A stretch of DNA of 15,429 nt from an uncultured Actinomyces sp. (GCA_900541895.1 UWSI01000039.1:1-15429); one strand, 5' to 3'. Positions 5,832-14,265 are shown, numbered from the stretch's first letter. A program made the numbers and translations. Notes: a model not told the origin generated them from the sequence alone.

Positions 5832-8800
5832 CTAGGCCCCTCTGATGCTCAGGGTTGAGCCCCGGCCTTCTTTCCATGTGACCTGAATTTGGTCTGCGAT
5901 TTGCCGTGCCATCTCATCGACATGACTGATGACGCCAATGCATCGATCGCTTTGACGTAAGGCCAGCAGCTGTGCCATCACGATGTCGAGGGTGTCGAGA
6001 TCCAAGGAACCGAACCCCTCGTCGATAAACATGCTTGAAAGCATGATGCCGCCGCTTTCCGCCATAACTACGTCTGCAAGGCCAAGTGCCAATGCCAGGG
6101 AGACATAGAAGGTTTCTCCACCCGAGAGAGTCGAAGGGGTGCGAGTATCTTCAGCCTCATGATCGAAAATCAGCAGGCCTAGGCCGTTTTTGCGCGATCG
6201 TGTGGGGTCTGTGTCGCTGCGTTGAAGTTCGTAGCGTCCGTGTGAAATCTCTGCTAGTCGCGGATTGGCGGCGGAGATCAATTCTTCAAAACGAGACATG
6301 AGGATCCATGAACTCAGCGGTACTCGATGCACACTGGCTTGACCGTTTCCACTTGCAAGCTGGGCAAGTCGCAGGCGAGGATATCCTTCTTTAAGCGCTT
6401 TACCTAGCTCGGTCAGTGCAGAGTGAAGCTGGGTTTGTGAGCGGTGAATACTTTTTGTGAGTGCGTGGATGCTAGCCAGGCTGGAACTGGCTCGGAGTTC
6501 TTCTTCTCGTGCCTCTTCTCGTGCGTTTTTGCATGCATCAAGATCGGGCGCCTCTGCCGTCTCTAAACCAGAAAAACGATCCGAATTCAAACGTGCCTGA
6601 ACCGTATGAAGTTCCTGGCGATGATGGCGAATCTGCTGGCTGAGTCCCTCCAACTGAGGAAGGTCTTTGAGTTCTTCACGAATCTGATTGAGGTCTATAT
6701 GTCCATCTTCATATTCGGACTCTGAGAGTGCGGTATTGAGGTATTCCTGATTGCTCTGGAGAAGTTGCGCAGCTTGATCGAAGGAGTTGAGAGCTTGTGA
6801 AAAAGCATCTTGATGATCGTGCTTGCGCTCAAGGGCCTCCTTCCACTCTTCGAGCGAGGTGTAGTCCCCCAAAGCTTGGGCGAGGGATGCTTCGTATGCG
6901 CTGACTTGAGCTTTGACTTCCTGTACTCGTGAATTAATGTTTGCGAGTTTTTCTTGCGTTGAGGCGCGTGCACTCAGGATTTCTTTTTCGCTCTCTGAGG
7001 TAGCTTCAAATTCTGTGCTCAGTGCCTGATAGTTTTCTGCTACAGAGTTCAGCTGGACGATGGTTTGTCTGAGGCTATCGCGTTGAATGCGTAGGGATTC
7101 GCTATCTGATCCAGCTTGTTCATTGAGTGCGGCAATCTGCGCCACGCACTGCGAGCGCTGGGTACTGAGCTCATGAAGATGCTGATCGGCATCTTGACGC
7201 AGTGCCTCAAGTTCATCAAGTTTCTCGCGACTCATTGTATTGTCGCTATCTGATTGTGCGGGGGCAGGATGCGAGGTTGAGCCGCAGACGGGACAGGGGG
7301 CGTCCTCTTCGAGTTCGGCAGCCAATGAGGCAGCAGTTTCTTGGAGCCATATTTCGCGTGCGAGAAGAGCAGCGATGCCACTTTCTCGGGCAGTCCGATG
7401 TGCTTTTTGGATTTCCTCAGCAAGACCGATGAGTTGAGCACGCAGGATATCGGCTCTTTCGGCCGCATCAATGCGTTGATTCAGTGCGTCGAGCTGAGCT
7501 GATGAGGATGCAAGGACAGAACGTGCCTCTTGGCTGGCCTCAATTTTCTGCGTGAGTTCTGTGCGGGTCTTAAGCAGTGCATCTGAGCGCTGTTTCAGCT
7601 CTTTGATCAGTTGATGTGCCTGGATTTCTTGGGCGGTCAACCGCTCATATTCCGCGCGTGCATCGACTAATTGCTGGTGGACGTGACTTGCGTCGCTTAC
7701 CTTTTCATACTCAGCAAGAAGTTCACTGTTTCCCGCGGATAATTCGGTGTGGGCCTGAGTTGTATCGAACAGTGCGCCATCCATCCGCTCAGGGAGCGAG
7801 ATGAACTTTTCTAAAGAGGAGCAGGCCTGTGCGAGTTTTGACTGTGCAGAGTCAAATTGCTGCAGGGGAGCTTTAAGAGGCTCGAGGCTTTGCAGGTGCG
7901 TTTCCTTCACGATGAGGGAATCAATCTGACTTTCTTGTGAAAGAAGCGCGGCCTGCTGGGCGGTTAACAACTTGTATTCGTTGAAGCGTTGTTGAAGGTC
8001 TTGGGCTGCGTTCAACTCTGCGTTTCGTTGATCAAGAAGCACCTGAGCGGTCTCAAGAGTGCGCTGGGCATCATCGCACTGTTTCGTCAGTAAATCATTC
8101 AAGTGCCCACTGAGCGTCAGCAGATCAGCGTTTAACTCTTCGTATTCATCGGTGCTTTCAAGTTTTTCGCTCAGCTTCGTGAGATCCTCGGAAAAAGACT
8201 GGCCCAGGGGAGAGTCTGTGATCTGACTCTGTAGCGTTCCCAGGGCACTTAAAAAATCGCGGCGTGTCCGCGTGATGGATTCATCTGCTGACTTTGCTTC
8301 TTCAACAAAAGCGTTTTGCAGATCTTGAAAATACTGAGTACCGAAAATATCTCGGAGAATTTTCTCTCTATCCGAGGATTTTGCACTGAGGAAGCGCGCG
8401 AATTGTCCCTGTGGAAGAACAACAGTTTGCAGGAATTGTTCTTTTGTCAATCCGATGAGCGAGGTAATCATTGATTGCGCTTCGGGGATGGAACGGCTCA
8501 GAGCTTCGAGTGTTGAAAAACCAGAAGGATCCGAAGGACTGGGAACCACCTTCTCAAAGGTGACTGTTGCATTAACCGGGGTTGCGCGTCCCTCTTTAAC
8601 ATACTGCGGGGTTCGGTGAACTCGGTAAATCCCGGCAGATACTTCAAAGACCACTTCCACATAAGAGGGGTCGTTGGGCGCGCAATACAGCGAACGTAGT
8701 CGGTTTTTTGCCCCGTCGCTCCCGCTTGCGACATCTCCGTAGAGTCCGAACACGATGGCGTCGATCAGTGTCGATTTTCCCGAACCGGTTGCTCCACGTA

Positions 8801-8897
8801 AAAGGAAGAGTCCCGCGTCGGTGAAACGCTGGAAGTCAATAAATTGACGTGACGCAAATGGTCCGATCCCGTTGAGTTCCAAAGTGAGTAGCTTCAT
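5832..8897 (-). CDS. sbcC: SbcC, SMC-like ATPase subunit of the SbcCD nuclease
   Basis: With SbcD this 1021 aa protein forms the bacterial Mre11-Rad50-type complex, which opens DNA hairpins and protein-blocked ends and helps process double-strand breaks. The N-terminal ATPase half has Walker A GATGSGKST at 35-43. Two long coiled-coil arms (about 170-530 and 545-850, rich in Glu, Gln and Leu) flank the zinc hook CPVC at 535-538, which joins two Rad50-like arms. The C-terminal ATPase half has the signature LSGGE near 924-928, Walker B FIDEGFGSLD with Asp959-Glu960, and the H-loop VISHVDE. The length is normal for the family. The ATG overlaps the sbcD stop as ATGA, indicating translational coupling. 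No terminator separates the stop from the convergent DUF6912-like gene, so transcripts probably overlap at their 3' ends. Confidence 0.96.
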   Translation of the reverse strand: MKLLTLELNGIGPFASRQFIDFQRFTDAGLFLLRGATGSGKSTLIDAIVFGLYGDVASGSDGAKNRLRSLYCAPNDPSYVEVVFEVSAGIYRVHRTPQYVKEGRATPVNATVTFEKVVPSPSDPSGFSTLEALSRSIPEAQSMITSLIGLTKEQFLQTVVLPQGQFARFLSAKSSDREKILRDIFGTQYFQDLQNAFVEEAKSADESITRTRRDFLSALGTLQSQITDSPLGQSFSEDLTKLSEKLESTDEYEELNADLLTLSGHLNDLLTKQCDDAQRTLETAQVLLDQRNAELNAAQDLQQRFNEYKLLTAQQAALLSQESQIDSLIVKETHLQSLEPLKAPLQQFDSAQSKLAQACSSLEKFISLPERMDGALFDTTQAHTELSAGNSELLAEYEKVSDASHVHQQLVDARAEYERLTAQEIQAHQLIKELKQRSDALLKTRTELTQKIEASQEARSVLASSSAQLDALNQRIDAAERADILRAQLIGLAEEIQKAHRTARESGIAALLAREIWLQETAASLAAELEEDAPCPVCGSTSHPAPAQSDSDNTMSREKLDELEALRQDADQHLHELSTQRSQCVAQIAALNEQAGSDSESLRIQRDSLRQTIVQLNSVAENYQALSTEFEATSESEKEILSARASTQEKLANINSRVQEVKAQVSAYEASLAQALGDYTSLEEWKEALERKHDHQDAFSQALNSFDQAAQLLQSNQEYLNTALSESEYEDGHIDLNQIREELKDLPQLEGLSQQIRHHRQELHTVQARLNSDRFSGLETAEAPDLDACKNAREEAREEELRASSSLASIHALTKSIHRSQTQLHSALTELGKALKEGYPRLRLAQLASGNGQASVHRVPLSSWILMSRFEELISAANPRLAEISHGRYELQRSDTDPTRSRKNGLGLLIFDHEAEDTRTPSTLSGGETFYVSLALALGLADVVMAESGGIMLSSMFIDEGFGSLDLDTLDIVMAQLLALRQSDRCIGVISHVDEMARQIADQIQVTWKEGRGSTLSIRGA

Positions 8898-10144
8898 TGG
8901 AGGTCTTCTTTCACCTTGCTCACAACCTGATCGATAACGCTGCTTTCTTCTGCTGATACCGGTTGCCCACCCTGTTGAGAGAAAAAGTCCGCAAGGGTTG
9001 AACGAATATCTATTGTCGCGAGGTCACGTTGAGGCGCGGCCAGGATCGGTGTATGTGTTGGCGCGTGGATGATCGAGAGCGCGTGTGGGTATGCAGCGCG
9101 AAGGCGGGAAACCATTGACTGAGGTCGTGCATCATCGGTAACGGTGAGAGATACATAGGATTCCCGATCGGTCTGTCTTGCTTTTCCGAGAAGAGAATCC
9201 ATTGAGCCCGTGAGGACAACAAGGGGATGAGCGGATGGGATATTAACCGTTGAAAGCGCAAGAGGTGTTGAAATACCAGAAATCTCAACCCTTTGAGTAT
9301 GTGGCGTGAGCTTTTCATCTTCCGGATGAGTGTCAATGATGACAGCGCTTTTATCCCCAGGAGCTTCCGAAAATGAATAGGCAATGGGTGAACCAGAATA
9401 GCGAATAGGTACCTGAGCAGAGGGAATAGCTTGAGGCCGATGCAAATGTCCTAAAGCAACGTAACTCAGCCCAGGAGTTGGTGCTTGGGAATCGCCACCA
9501 AAGTTTTCGAAGGTTTCGGCTGATACGGAGGGGACTCCGCCAACTTCAATGTTGCGTTCCGAATCTGAAGGCGCAGCACCGACAATGAAGGCATGGGCCA
9601 TCACCACAGCTGGGCGCAAATCCCCTTCACTGCGTCGTTGCTTGAGATCAGTGCCGATACGCCGCATTGCTGCATCCATCACCGCCTGATGACTGCGTTC
9701 AAGCGGCTGATCAGTGGGGGACAATGCCGAACGAACCAAATCTGGTTCAAGGTAGGGGATCGGGTAGACCAAAACTCCTGGATCGCCATTGATACCAAGG
9801 TATTCGCGGGCGGTGCCAATGTCTTTAACACGCGTACACACCTGGATATTTCCGTGAAGGAAGTGCGAATACATTCCCAGACGCCCCGCGGAATCATGAT
9901 TTCCTGATGTGAGTAATACGTGAGTGATGGAGCTGAGTTCTTCAAGAAGGTTCATGACTTCATTGATCTGACCGACGGGAGGAATAGCTCGGTCATAGAC
10001 ATCGCCAGAGATCAGAACCAGCTGGATATTCTGCGTCTTCACGGTGTCAATGAGCCAGCGACAAAAAAGAGCGCGCGCATCGCCTAAATCTTGACCGTGG
10101 AGACTGCGGCCAAAATGCCAATCGGAAGTGTGAAGAATTCGCAT
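8894..10144 (-). CDS. sbcD: SbcD, nuclease subunit of SbcCD
   Basis: SbcD is the manganese-dependent phosphoesterase subunit, with exonuclease and hairpin endonuclease activity, working with SbcC. The 416 aa protein carries the metallophosphoesterase motifs in order: HTSDWHFG with Asp8 and His10, GDVYDR with Asp48, GNHD at 81-84, MAHAF with His184, and GHLH with His233 and His235. The C-terminal part (about 280-416) is the capping/SbcC-binding region. The ATG at 10142-10144 is preferred because it puts the protein start right at MRILHTSDWH, the normal SbcD N-terminus; an upstream in-frame start at 10183 would add 13 unrelated residues. The ribosome site is weak (AGG about 4 bases upstream). 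The gene lies 71 bp after rsgA with no visible terminator between, so read-through from the aroA-rsgA unit is likely. Confidence 0.96.
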   Translation of the reverse strand: MRILHTSDWHFGRSLHGQDLGDARALFCRWLIDTVKTQNIQLVLISGDVYDRAIPPVGQINEVMNLLEELSSITHVLLTSGNHDSAGRLGMYSHFLHGNIQVCTRVKDIGTAREYLGINGDPGVLVYPIPYLEPDLVRSALSPTDQPLERSHQAVMDAAMRRIGTDLKQRRSEGDLRPAVVMAHAFIVGAAPSDSERNIEVGGVPSVSAETFENFGGDSQAPTPGLSYVALGHLHRPQAIPSAQVPIRYSGSPIAYSFSEAPGDKSAVIIDTHPEDEKLTPHTQRVEISGISTPLALSTVNIPSAHPLVVLTGSMDSLLGKARQTDRESYVSLTVTDDARPQSMVSRLRAAYPHALSIIHAPTHTPILAAPQRDLATIDIRSTLADFFSQQGGQPVSAEESSVIDQVVSKVKEDLQ

Positions 10145-10215
10145 GTGCCTAGTATGAACTGCCCCACCGGCATTTTGAGTCACTTTGGAGGAGCACCAGA
10201 AAATTTCCCTCGAAA

Positions 10216-11286
10216 TCAGCGTGCAGCCTTCGAAACGCGCATTGCTCCTGCAACCGCGTCCAAAAGGCGACGGACGGAAGTAACCCGGGAAGTACGCCTC
10301 TGACGTTCTGCCTCGGCCTCGGAAGGAGAAGAAGGAAGGCTGAAGGGCTCACGCCCCTGTGCCCACGCATCCAGTGCACATGAGGGGGCATCCTCGAGGT
10401 GCGTGCACAGCGGGAGGCACCACTGCGCAGCCTCGGCAACGTCGGGGAAAACGCCAAGTACATCGTCGGTATCGACATGCCCGAGTCCAAAGGAACGCAC
10501 ACCGGGGGTGTCAACGATCCAACCACCGCCAGGCAGCTCGAAGGCTCGAGATGAAGTCGATGTGTGTCGACCTCGTCCGGTCACCCGATTGACCATTCCC
10601 ACGCTGCGCTGGGCCTGTGGAATCAGCGCGTTAATGAGTGTTGATTTTCCAACTCCGGAGTGGCCGACCAAAACGGAAAAATGACCGGCGAGAAGCTCTC
10701 TTAATTCATCAAGCCCCCGATCGCCAGCCGCAACCGAGGTCACCACTGTTGTCAGATTAAAATCCGCATACGCGCGAAGAAATTCTTCGGCCGGAGCAAG
10801 ATCAGCTTTCGTGAGGCAAAGAACGGCACGCATCCTCGCCTCGTGAGCGGCAACCAAACAGCGGTCAATCATTCCCATTCGAGGAGGAGGATCGGCCAAA
10901 GCCGTCACAATCACCATAATCTGCGCGTTTGCAACGATAATCTTTTCTCCCTTTTGATCGGGAGCATCCTCGAGAGAGCGGCGTAGAACGCTGCTTCTTT
11001 CCTCAACGGCAACGATCCGGGCCAAGGTGTCAACGCGGCCGCTGAGATCGCCGGTCAGACGGACACGATCACCAACGACAACGCTTCCCTTTTTAAGCTC
11101 GCGGGCAAGAACAGAGCGCAGGTCGATATCCTCATAGCGAACCAGGTAGCGGCCACGGTCAATACCGATTACCTGACCGATTGGCTTGTTACCCCAATCA
11201 GGGCGAACTTTTGTACGTGGCCGCGAGCGCTTCCCAGGGCGAACCTTCACGCGCGGGTCATCGGTGCCGATATCGCGTCTAGACAT
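10216..11286 (-). CDS. rsgA: Ribosome small-subunit GTPase RsgA (YjeQ family)
   Basis: RsgA is a circularly permuted GTPase that checks late 30S maturation and releases assembly factors. The 356 aa protein has a basic N-terminal tail, an OB-fold (about 35-105), the permuted G motifs TKAD (159-162), GHSGVGKST (208-216) and DTPG (259-262), and a zinc site formed by Cys290, Cys294, His296 and Cys303. The ATG at 11284-11286 is chosen because GAGG lies five bases upstream; the open frame continues 14 codons further without a ribosome site. It overlaps the end of aroA by 8 bp. The aroA-rsgA pairing is conserved in actinobacteria; here sbcDC follows. Confidence 0.95.
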   Translation of the reverse strand: MSRRDIGTDDPRVKVRPGKRSRPRTKVRPDWGNKPIGQVIGIDRGRYLVRYEDIDLRSVLARELKKGSVVVGDRVRLTGDLSGRVDTLARIVAVEERSSVLRRSLEDAPDQKGEKIIVANAQIMVIVTALADPPPRMGMIDRCLVAAHEARMRAVLCLTKADLAPAEEFLRAYADFNLTTVVTSVAAGDRGLDELRELLAGHFSVLVGHSGVGKSTLINALIPQAQRSVGMVNRVTGRGRHTSTSSRAFELPGGGWIVDTPGVRSFGLGHVDTDDVLGVFPDVAEAAQWCLPLCTHLEDAPSCALDAWAQGREPFSLPSSPSEAEAERQRRTSRVTSVRRLLDAVAGAMRVSKAAR

Positions 11287-12595
11287 TTGCGCCTCGATTC
11301 TCCAGCATGCTCTGCCACATAGATTCAAAGTTCGGAAGAGTTTTTGAGGTACACGCGATATCGTCCACGCTCACCCCATCGATGAGCAATCCAACGATTG
11401 CAGCGAAAGTTGCCATCCTATGGTCTGCGAAGGAGCGCAGCTTGGCGCCATGAAGCGGGCGCGGCCAAATCGTGAGGCCATCGTCAAAAACTTCGACGCA
11501 GCCGCCCAGAGATCGAATGGAGTCTGCGATGGCTTCCAAACGATCAGTCTCGTGCCCGCGAAGGTGCGCGATTCCGCTGAGAGTAGATGGGGTTTGGGCA
11601 AAGAGGAGCAGCGCGGCAAGGGTCGGAACCATCTCGCCCATTGCAGACATATCGCAGGTGATCCCCTGGAAAGTCCCCGGGCCTTGGCCGTCAACAACCA
11701 AGGTTCCGTTGTCGCTTCCTTCAAGAATAAATTGACTCTCAATCCCCATGCGCTCAAAAAGATCTGGCCACATTGCCCCCGGCTGTGTGGAGCTTACTGG
11801 CCAATGAGGGATAGCAAGACTTCCACCGCTCAGGATTCCCGCGCACAAGAAGGGACCCGCATTTGAAAGGTCCGCTTCGATTTTGATTTCCGAGGCCGTG
11901 GGCTTGCCTTCCTCAATCTTCCACTCGCTTCGGCTGATTTTCGACCAGGTAATCCCGGTTGCTCGCATCATGTCCAAGGTCATGTTGATATGAGGAAGAG
12001 AGATCAGTTCTTGCTCGCTACGGATGGTGGCTCCGCCAAGGAGAGGAGCGATCAACAGCATTGCAGAAAAGAACTGAGATGACGCCGAGGCATCAACGGT
12101 GACCGTACCGGGGTGGTAGCGAAGTGGCCCCTTAATGGTGAAGGGGAGGTGACCGTGCTCTGAGTGATAGGTGATGTGTGCCCCCAGATTTTCGAGGAGA
12201 TCGAGAAGGGCGCCGAGAGGGCGCGCATAGGCTTGTTTGTCGCCATCAAAGCGCGTGGGGATAGGGGAGAGAGCAGCCAGGGGAGGGAGGAAACGCATGA
12301 CAGTTCCTGCAAGGCCGCAGTCGATCTGCCGTTCTTCTTCTTCGGCGACTGAGTGAATTTCCATTGGAATCACGCGCGCCGACATCTCACTGATGAATGA
12401 GATCTGCGCGCCTAAGGTCACTAGAGCCTTGGCAAAGAGATCTGTGTCCCGGGAACGCAACAGTCCGTGGATGGTACAGGGTGAAGAACCGGTTGCTGCA
12501 AGGTAGAGAGCCCGGGCAGTTTGAGATTTTGAGCCTGGGATTTCAACCTGAGTGTTAAGTGGCTCGTGTACGCGCGGTGCGTCCCAGTGCTTCAC
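11279..12595 (-). CDS. aroA: 3-phosphoshikimate 1-carboxyvinyltransferase (EPSP synthase)
   Basis: AroA joins shikimate-3-phosphate and phosphoenolpyruvate to give EPSP in the shikimate pathway to aromatic amino acids and folate. The 438 aa protein has the N-terminal substrate loop PGSKSQTARA (20-29), where most homologues read SKS-x-TNR, then DCGLAGTVMRF (92-102) and RPLGALL (125-131). The C-terminal half has RGHETDRLEAI and ADHRMATFAAIVG, typical of the second domain. The start is GTG at 12593-12595, sharing bases with the doxX-like stop (GTGA), with AGGA a few bases upstream. Gene order doxX-like, aroA, rsgA with overlaps points to one operon. Confidence 0.96.
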   Translation of the reverse strand: MKHWDAPRVHEPLNTQVEIPGSKSQTARALYLAATGSSPCTIHGLLRSRDTDLFAKALVTLGAQISFISEMSARVIPMEIHSVAEEEERQIDCGLAGTVMRFLPPLAALSPIPTRFDGDKQAYARPLGALLDLLENLGAHITYHSEHGHLPFTIKGPLRYHPGTVTVDASASSQFFSAMLLIAPLLGGATIRSEQELISLPHINMTLDMMRATGITWSKISRSEWKIEEGKPTASEIKIEADLSNAGPFLCAGILSGGSLAIPHWPVSSTQPGAMWPDLFERMGIESQFILEGSDNGTLVVDGQGPGTFQGITCDMSAMGEMVPTLAALLLFAQTPSTLSGIAHLRGHETDRLEAIADSIRSLGGCVEVFDDGLTIWPRPLHGAKLRSFADHRMATFAAIVGLLIDGVSVDDIACTSKTLPNFESMWQSMLENRGANV

Positions 12596-13047
12596 TGTCC
12601 TAAGCCCGCTGCAATCGCCTGCTGAGAAAGTGCGCGGCGTTTCTCATCGCGACGCCAGGCAGCGCTTGGGCGACCGCGTCGGTCCATCCCCGCAAAAACA
12701 AGCCCTGCACAATTTGCAAGCTTAAGACCAAGGGACGTGCGATCCTCGTGATTAATGATCGCCATGGGAAGAGCAATCCCTGCCAGGAGTGCAGCTGAGG
12801 TGCGGGGGGCTTTGCCGATTGCGAAAGTGACGGAGGCAGCCAAGGCTACGCCAGCACTGATGCGTGCGGCGGAACGCAGGTAGGGGTCGATGTCGTCGAT
12901 CTGTGCCGAATCCTCAACTTTGTTGAAGAGCGGGCGAAGCCCTTCGAGTTTAGCTGCATGCTGATCGGGATGGATCAAGGCGTCAAATGCGTCTAGCGCA
13001 AGAGGGGCAACCAACAGGGGACGAGAGATACCGCGAAGAATAGACAT
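12592..13047 (-). CDS. DoxX-family membrane protein
   Basis: A 151 aa membrane protein resembling the DoxX family, whose members are small multi-pass proteins linked in some species to redox or respiratory chains; the role here is unknown. Hydrophobic stretches lie near residues 8-25 (SRPLLVAPLALDAFDALI), 61-78 (ISAGVALAASVTFAI), 84-98 (SAALLAGIALPMAII) and 107-122 (LGLKLANCAGLVFAG). The N-terminal RPLL...D-LIHP pattern is typical of the family, and the tail is basic and probably cytoplasmic. The ATG at 13045-13047 has AGGG three bases upstream. It is the first gene of the minus-strand run and couples to aroA by a GTGA overlap. It is divergent from the redox sigma operon, a neighbourhood shared by several actinobacteria. 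Confidence 0.82.
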   Translation of the reverse strand: MSILRGISRPLLVAPLALDAFDALIHPDQHAAKLEGLRPLFNKVEDSAQIDDIDPYLRSAARISAGVALAASVTFAIGKAPRTSAALLAGIALPMAIINHEDRTSLGLKLANCAGLVFAGMDRRGRPSAAWRRDEKRRALSQQAIAAGLGQ

Positions 13048-13133
13048 AACCCTATTGTGTCAAAAAATACTCAGGTACACCGGTTTCCAGGTCGGCAAAG
13101 ATGGGCAATTTGGCTGCGGCTGGAATATGGAGC

Positions 13134-13158
13134 GGAATAATTAGCCATCGCAGGCGTT
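13134..13158 (+). promoter_or_regulatory. Candidate autoregulatory SigR/SigH promoter
   Basis: GGAAT (13134-13138) and GTT (13156-13158) are 17 bases apart, close to the GGAAT-N18-GTT recognised by SigR/SigH-type sigma factors. The start point would lie near 13165, about 120 bp ahead of the usual sigR start. Autoregulation from such a promoter is established for Streptomyces sigR and mycobacterial sigH; here it is inferred. Confidence 0.5.
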
Positions 13159-13284
13159 GATGTGGATATGCAAAGCGATGTGAGAGTGGCGCAGCGTCCA
13201 TCGGTCAGGGGAAGGCACAAGCCTCGCCCTGATTTTGCGCGTCCGCTTTCCCATCCTAGGTATTCGCGATTAGCCTTGACATCG

Positions 13285-13878
13285 ATGAGTGATACACAAG
13301 AAATCAGTCAAGAGGAAAAGGACCGGCTTTTTGCCGAGCAAGCCATGCCTCTGGTCGATCAGCTCTTCGGTGCTGCGCTGGGGATGACGCGCAATCGTGC
13401 CGACGCAGAAGATCTTGTTCAAGAGACCTTTATGAAGGCCTACACGAAGTTCCACCAATATCAGCAAGGAACGAACATTAAGGCCTGGCTCTATCGGATT
13501 TTGACGAACACGTACATTACCCAGTACCGCAAGGCTCAGCGTTCACCACAGCGTAGCGGTGGTGAAGACGTTGAGGACTGGCAGCTGGCAGCGGCTGCAT
13601 CACACGACGAAAAGGGGCTTGTCTCGGCGGAAGCCGAAGCTCTGGATAATATTCCGTCAGCTGAGCTTCGTTCGGCTCTTGAAGCTCTGTCTGAAGATCA
13701 GCGTGTGGTCGTACTTCTGTCTGATGTTGAGGGGTTTGCCTACAAAGAAATTGCCGAGATGCTTGATATTCCCATTGGGACTGTCATGTCACGGCTTCAT
13801 CGTGGGCGAAAGAATCTTCGAGACAGCCTGTCGGAACTTGCAGCGGAATACGGTATTGGGGGACACCATGCAGATTGA
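13285..13878 (+). CDS. sigR: ECF sigma factor of the SigR/SigH (RpoE12-like) thiol-stress group
   Basis: This RNA polymerase sigma factor directs the response to thiol-oxidative stress (thioredoxin system, proteases) when released from RsrA. From the ATG at 13285 it is 197 aa. Region 2 shows DAEDLVQETFMKAY and IKAWLYRILTNTYI; region 4 shows FAYKEIAEMLDIPIGTVM followed by SRLHRGRKNLR, the promoter-recognition helix. The chosen start, MSDTQEISQEEKD, matches the length of homologues but has no Shine-Dalgarno. The frame is open upstream to a GTG at 13162 and an ATG at 13168, which would add about 40 residues, as in the extended SigR' of Streptomyces. Its last 11 bases overlap rsrA. The gene pair plus the anti-sigma motif make the group assignment firm. 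Confidence 0.95.
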   Translation: MSDTQEISQEEKDRLFAEQAMPLVDQLFGAALGMTRNRADAEDLVQETFMKAYTKFHQYQQGTNIKAWLYRILTNTYITQYRKAQRSPQRSGGEDVEDWQLAAAASHDEKGLVSAEAEALDNIPSAELRSALEALSEDQRVVVLLSDVEGFAYKEIAEMLDIPIGTVMSRLHRGRKNLRDSLSELAAEYGIGGHHAD

Positions 13879-14173
13879 TGATCATTGCGCTTGTCAGGAG
13901 TTACATAACCACCTCTATGAGGTCATCGACTTTCTTGACCGAGAGGAGTGCCAAGAGCACATCACGACTGATTGCCTGAAAGATCCAGCTCTGCGCGCGC
14001 AGCTGCTTGAACACATTTCACGCTGTTCCCACTGCCAGGAATCGATGTATACCGAGCGTTATGTTCGCTCGCTATTGGCACACTGTCTTGATGAGCCCGC
14101 GCCTGCGTCTCTTCGAGCACGGATTGTCTCCAAGACTTGCGTGACGGTGAGCTGGAGCTCGACAGAATCGTGA
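13868..14173 (+). CDS. rsrA: Zinc-binding redox anti-sigma factor RsrA/RshA
   Basis: RsrA binds and silences SigR while reduced and zinc-loaded; oxidation forms a disulfide, expels zinc and frees the sigma factor. The 101 aa protein has the ZAS motif HISRCSHC with His49, Cys53 and Cys56, preceded by Cys7 and Cys9, which stand for the N-terminal redox/zinc cysteines of the Streptomyces protein. Cys73 matches the downstream cysteine position. Cys28, Cys36 and Cys91 are additional. The ATG at 13868 has GGGGGA four bases upstream and overlaps the sigR end by 11 bp, showing translational coupling. The short C-terminal tail (VSWSSTES) is unlike the longer Streptomyces tail as I recall it. Confidence 0.92.
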   Translation: MQIDDHCACQELHNHLYEVIDFLDREECQEHITTDCLKDPALRAQLLEHISRCSHCQESMYTERYVRSLLAHCLDEPAPASLRARIVSKTCVTVSWSSTES

Positions 14174-14265
14174 GTTTCGACTCGCAGGGTGCTCTCTGTT
14201 TGGAGAAACGCTGTGGGTGTGAAAAACTGTACAGGTTGGATATCTCAGTTTTAGAGGAGACGACA

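Noticed and set aside
13235..13262. TTGCGC-N16-TAGGTA as a housekeeping promoter directly before the short sigR start
   Set aside because: The -10 matches the consensus at only two positions, too weak to list.
13559..13867. Upstream extension of the rsrA frame through sigR
   Set aside because: It is an out-of-frame reading of sigR; the ATG at 13868 has a ribosome site and the normal RsrA N-terminus.
14137..14265. In-frame upstream extension of bL37 giving a 67 aa protein
   Set aside because: The final 24 codons match bL37 exactly in length and have their own strong ribosome site; the extension overlaps the rsrA end and has no family resemblance.
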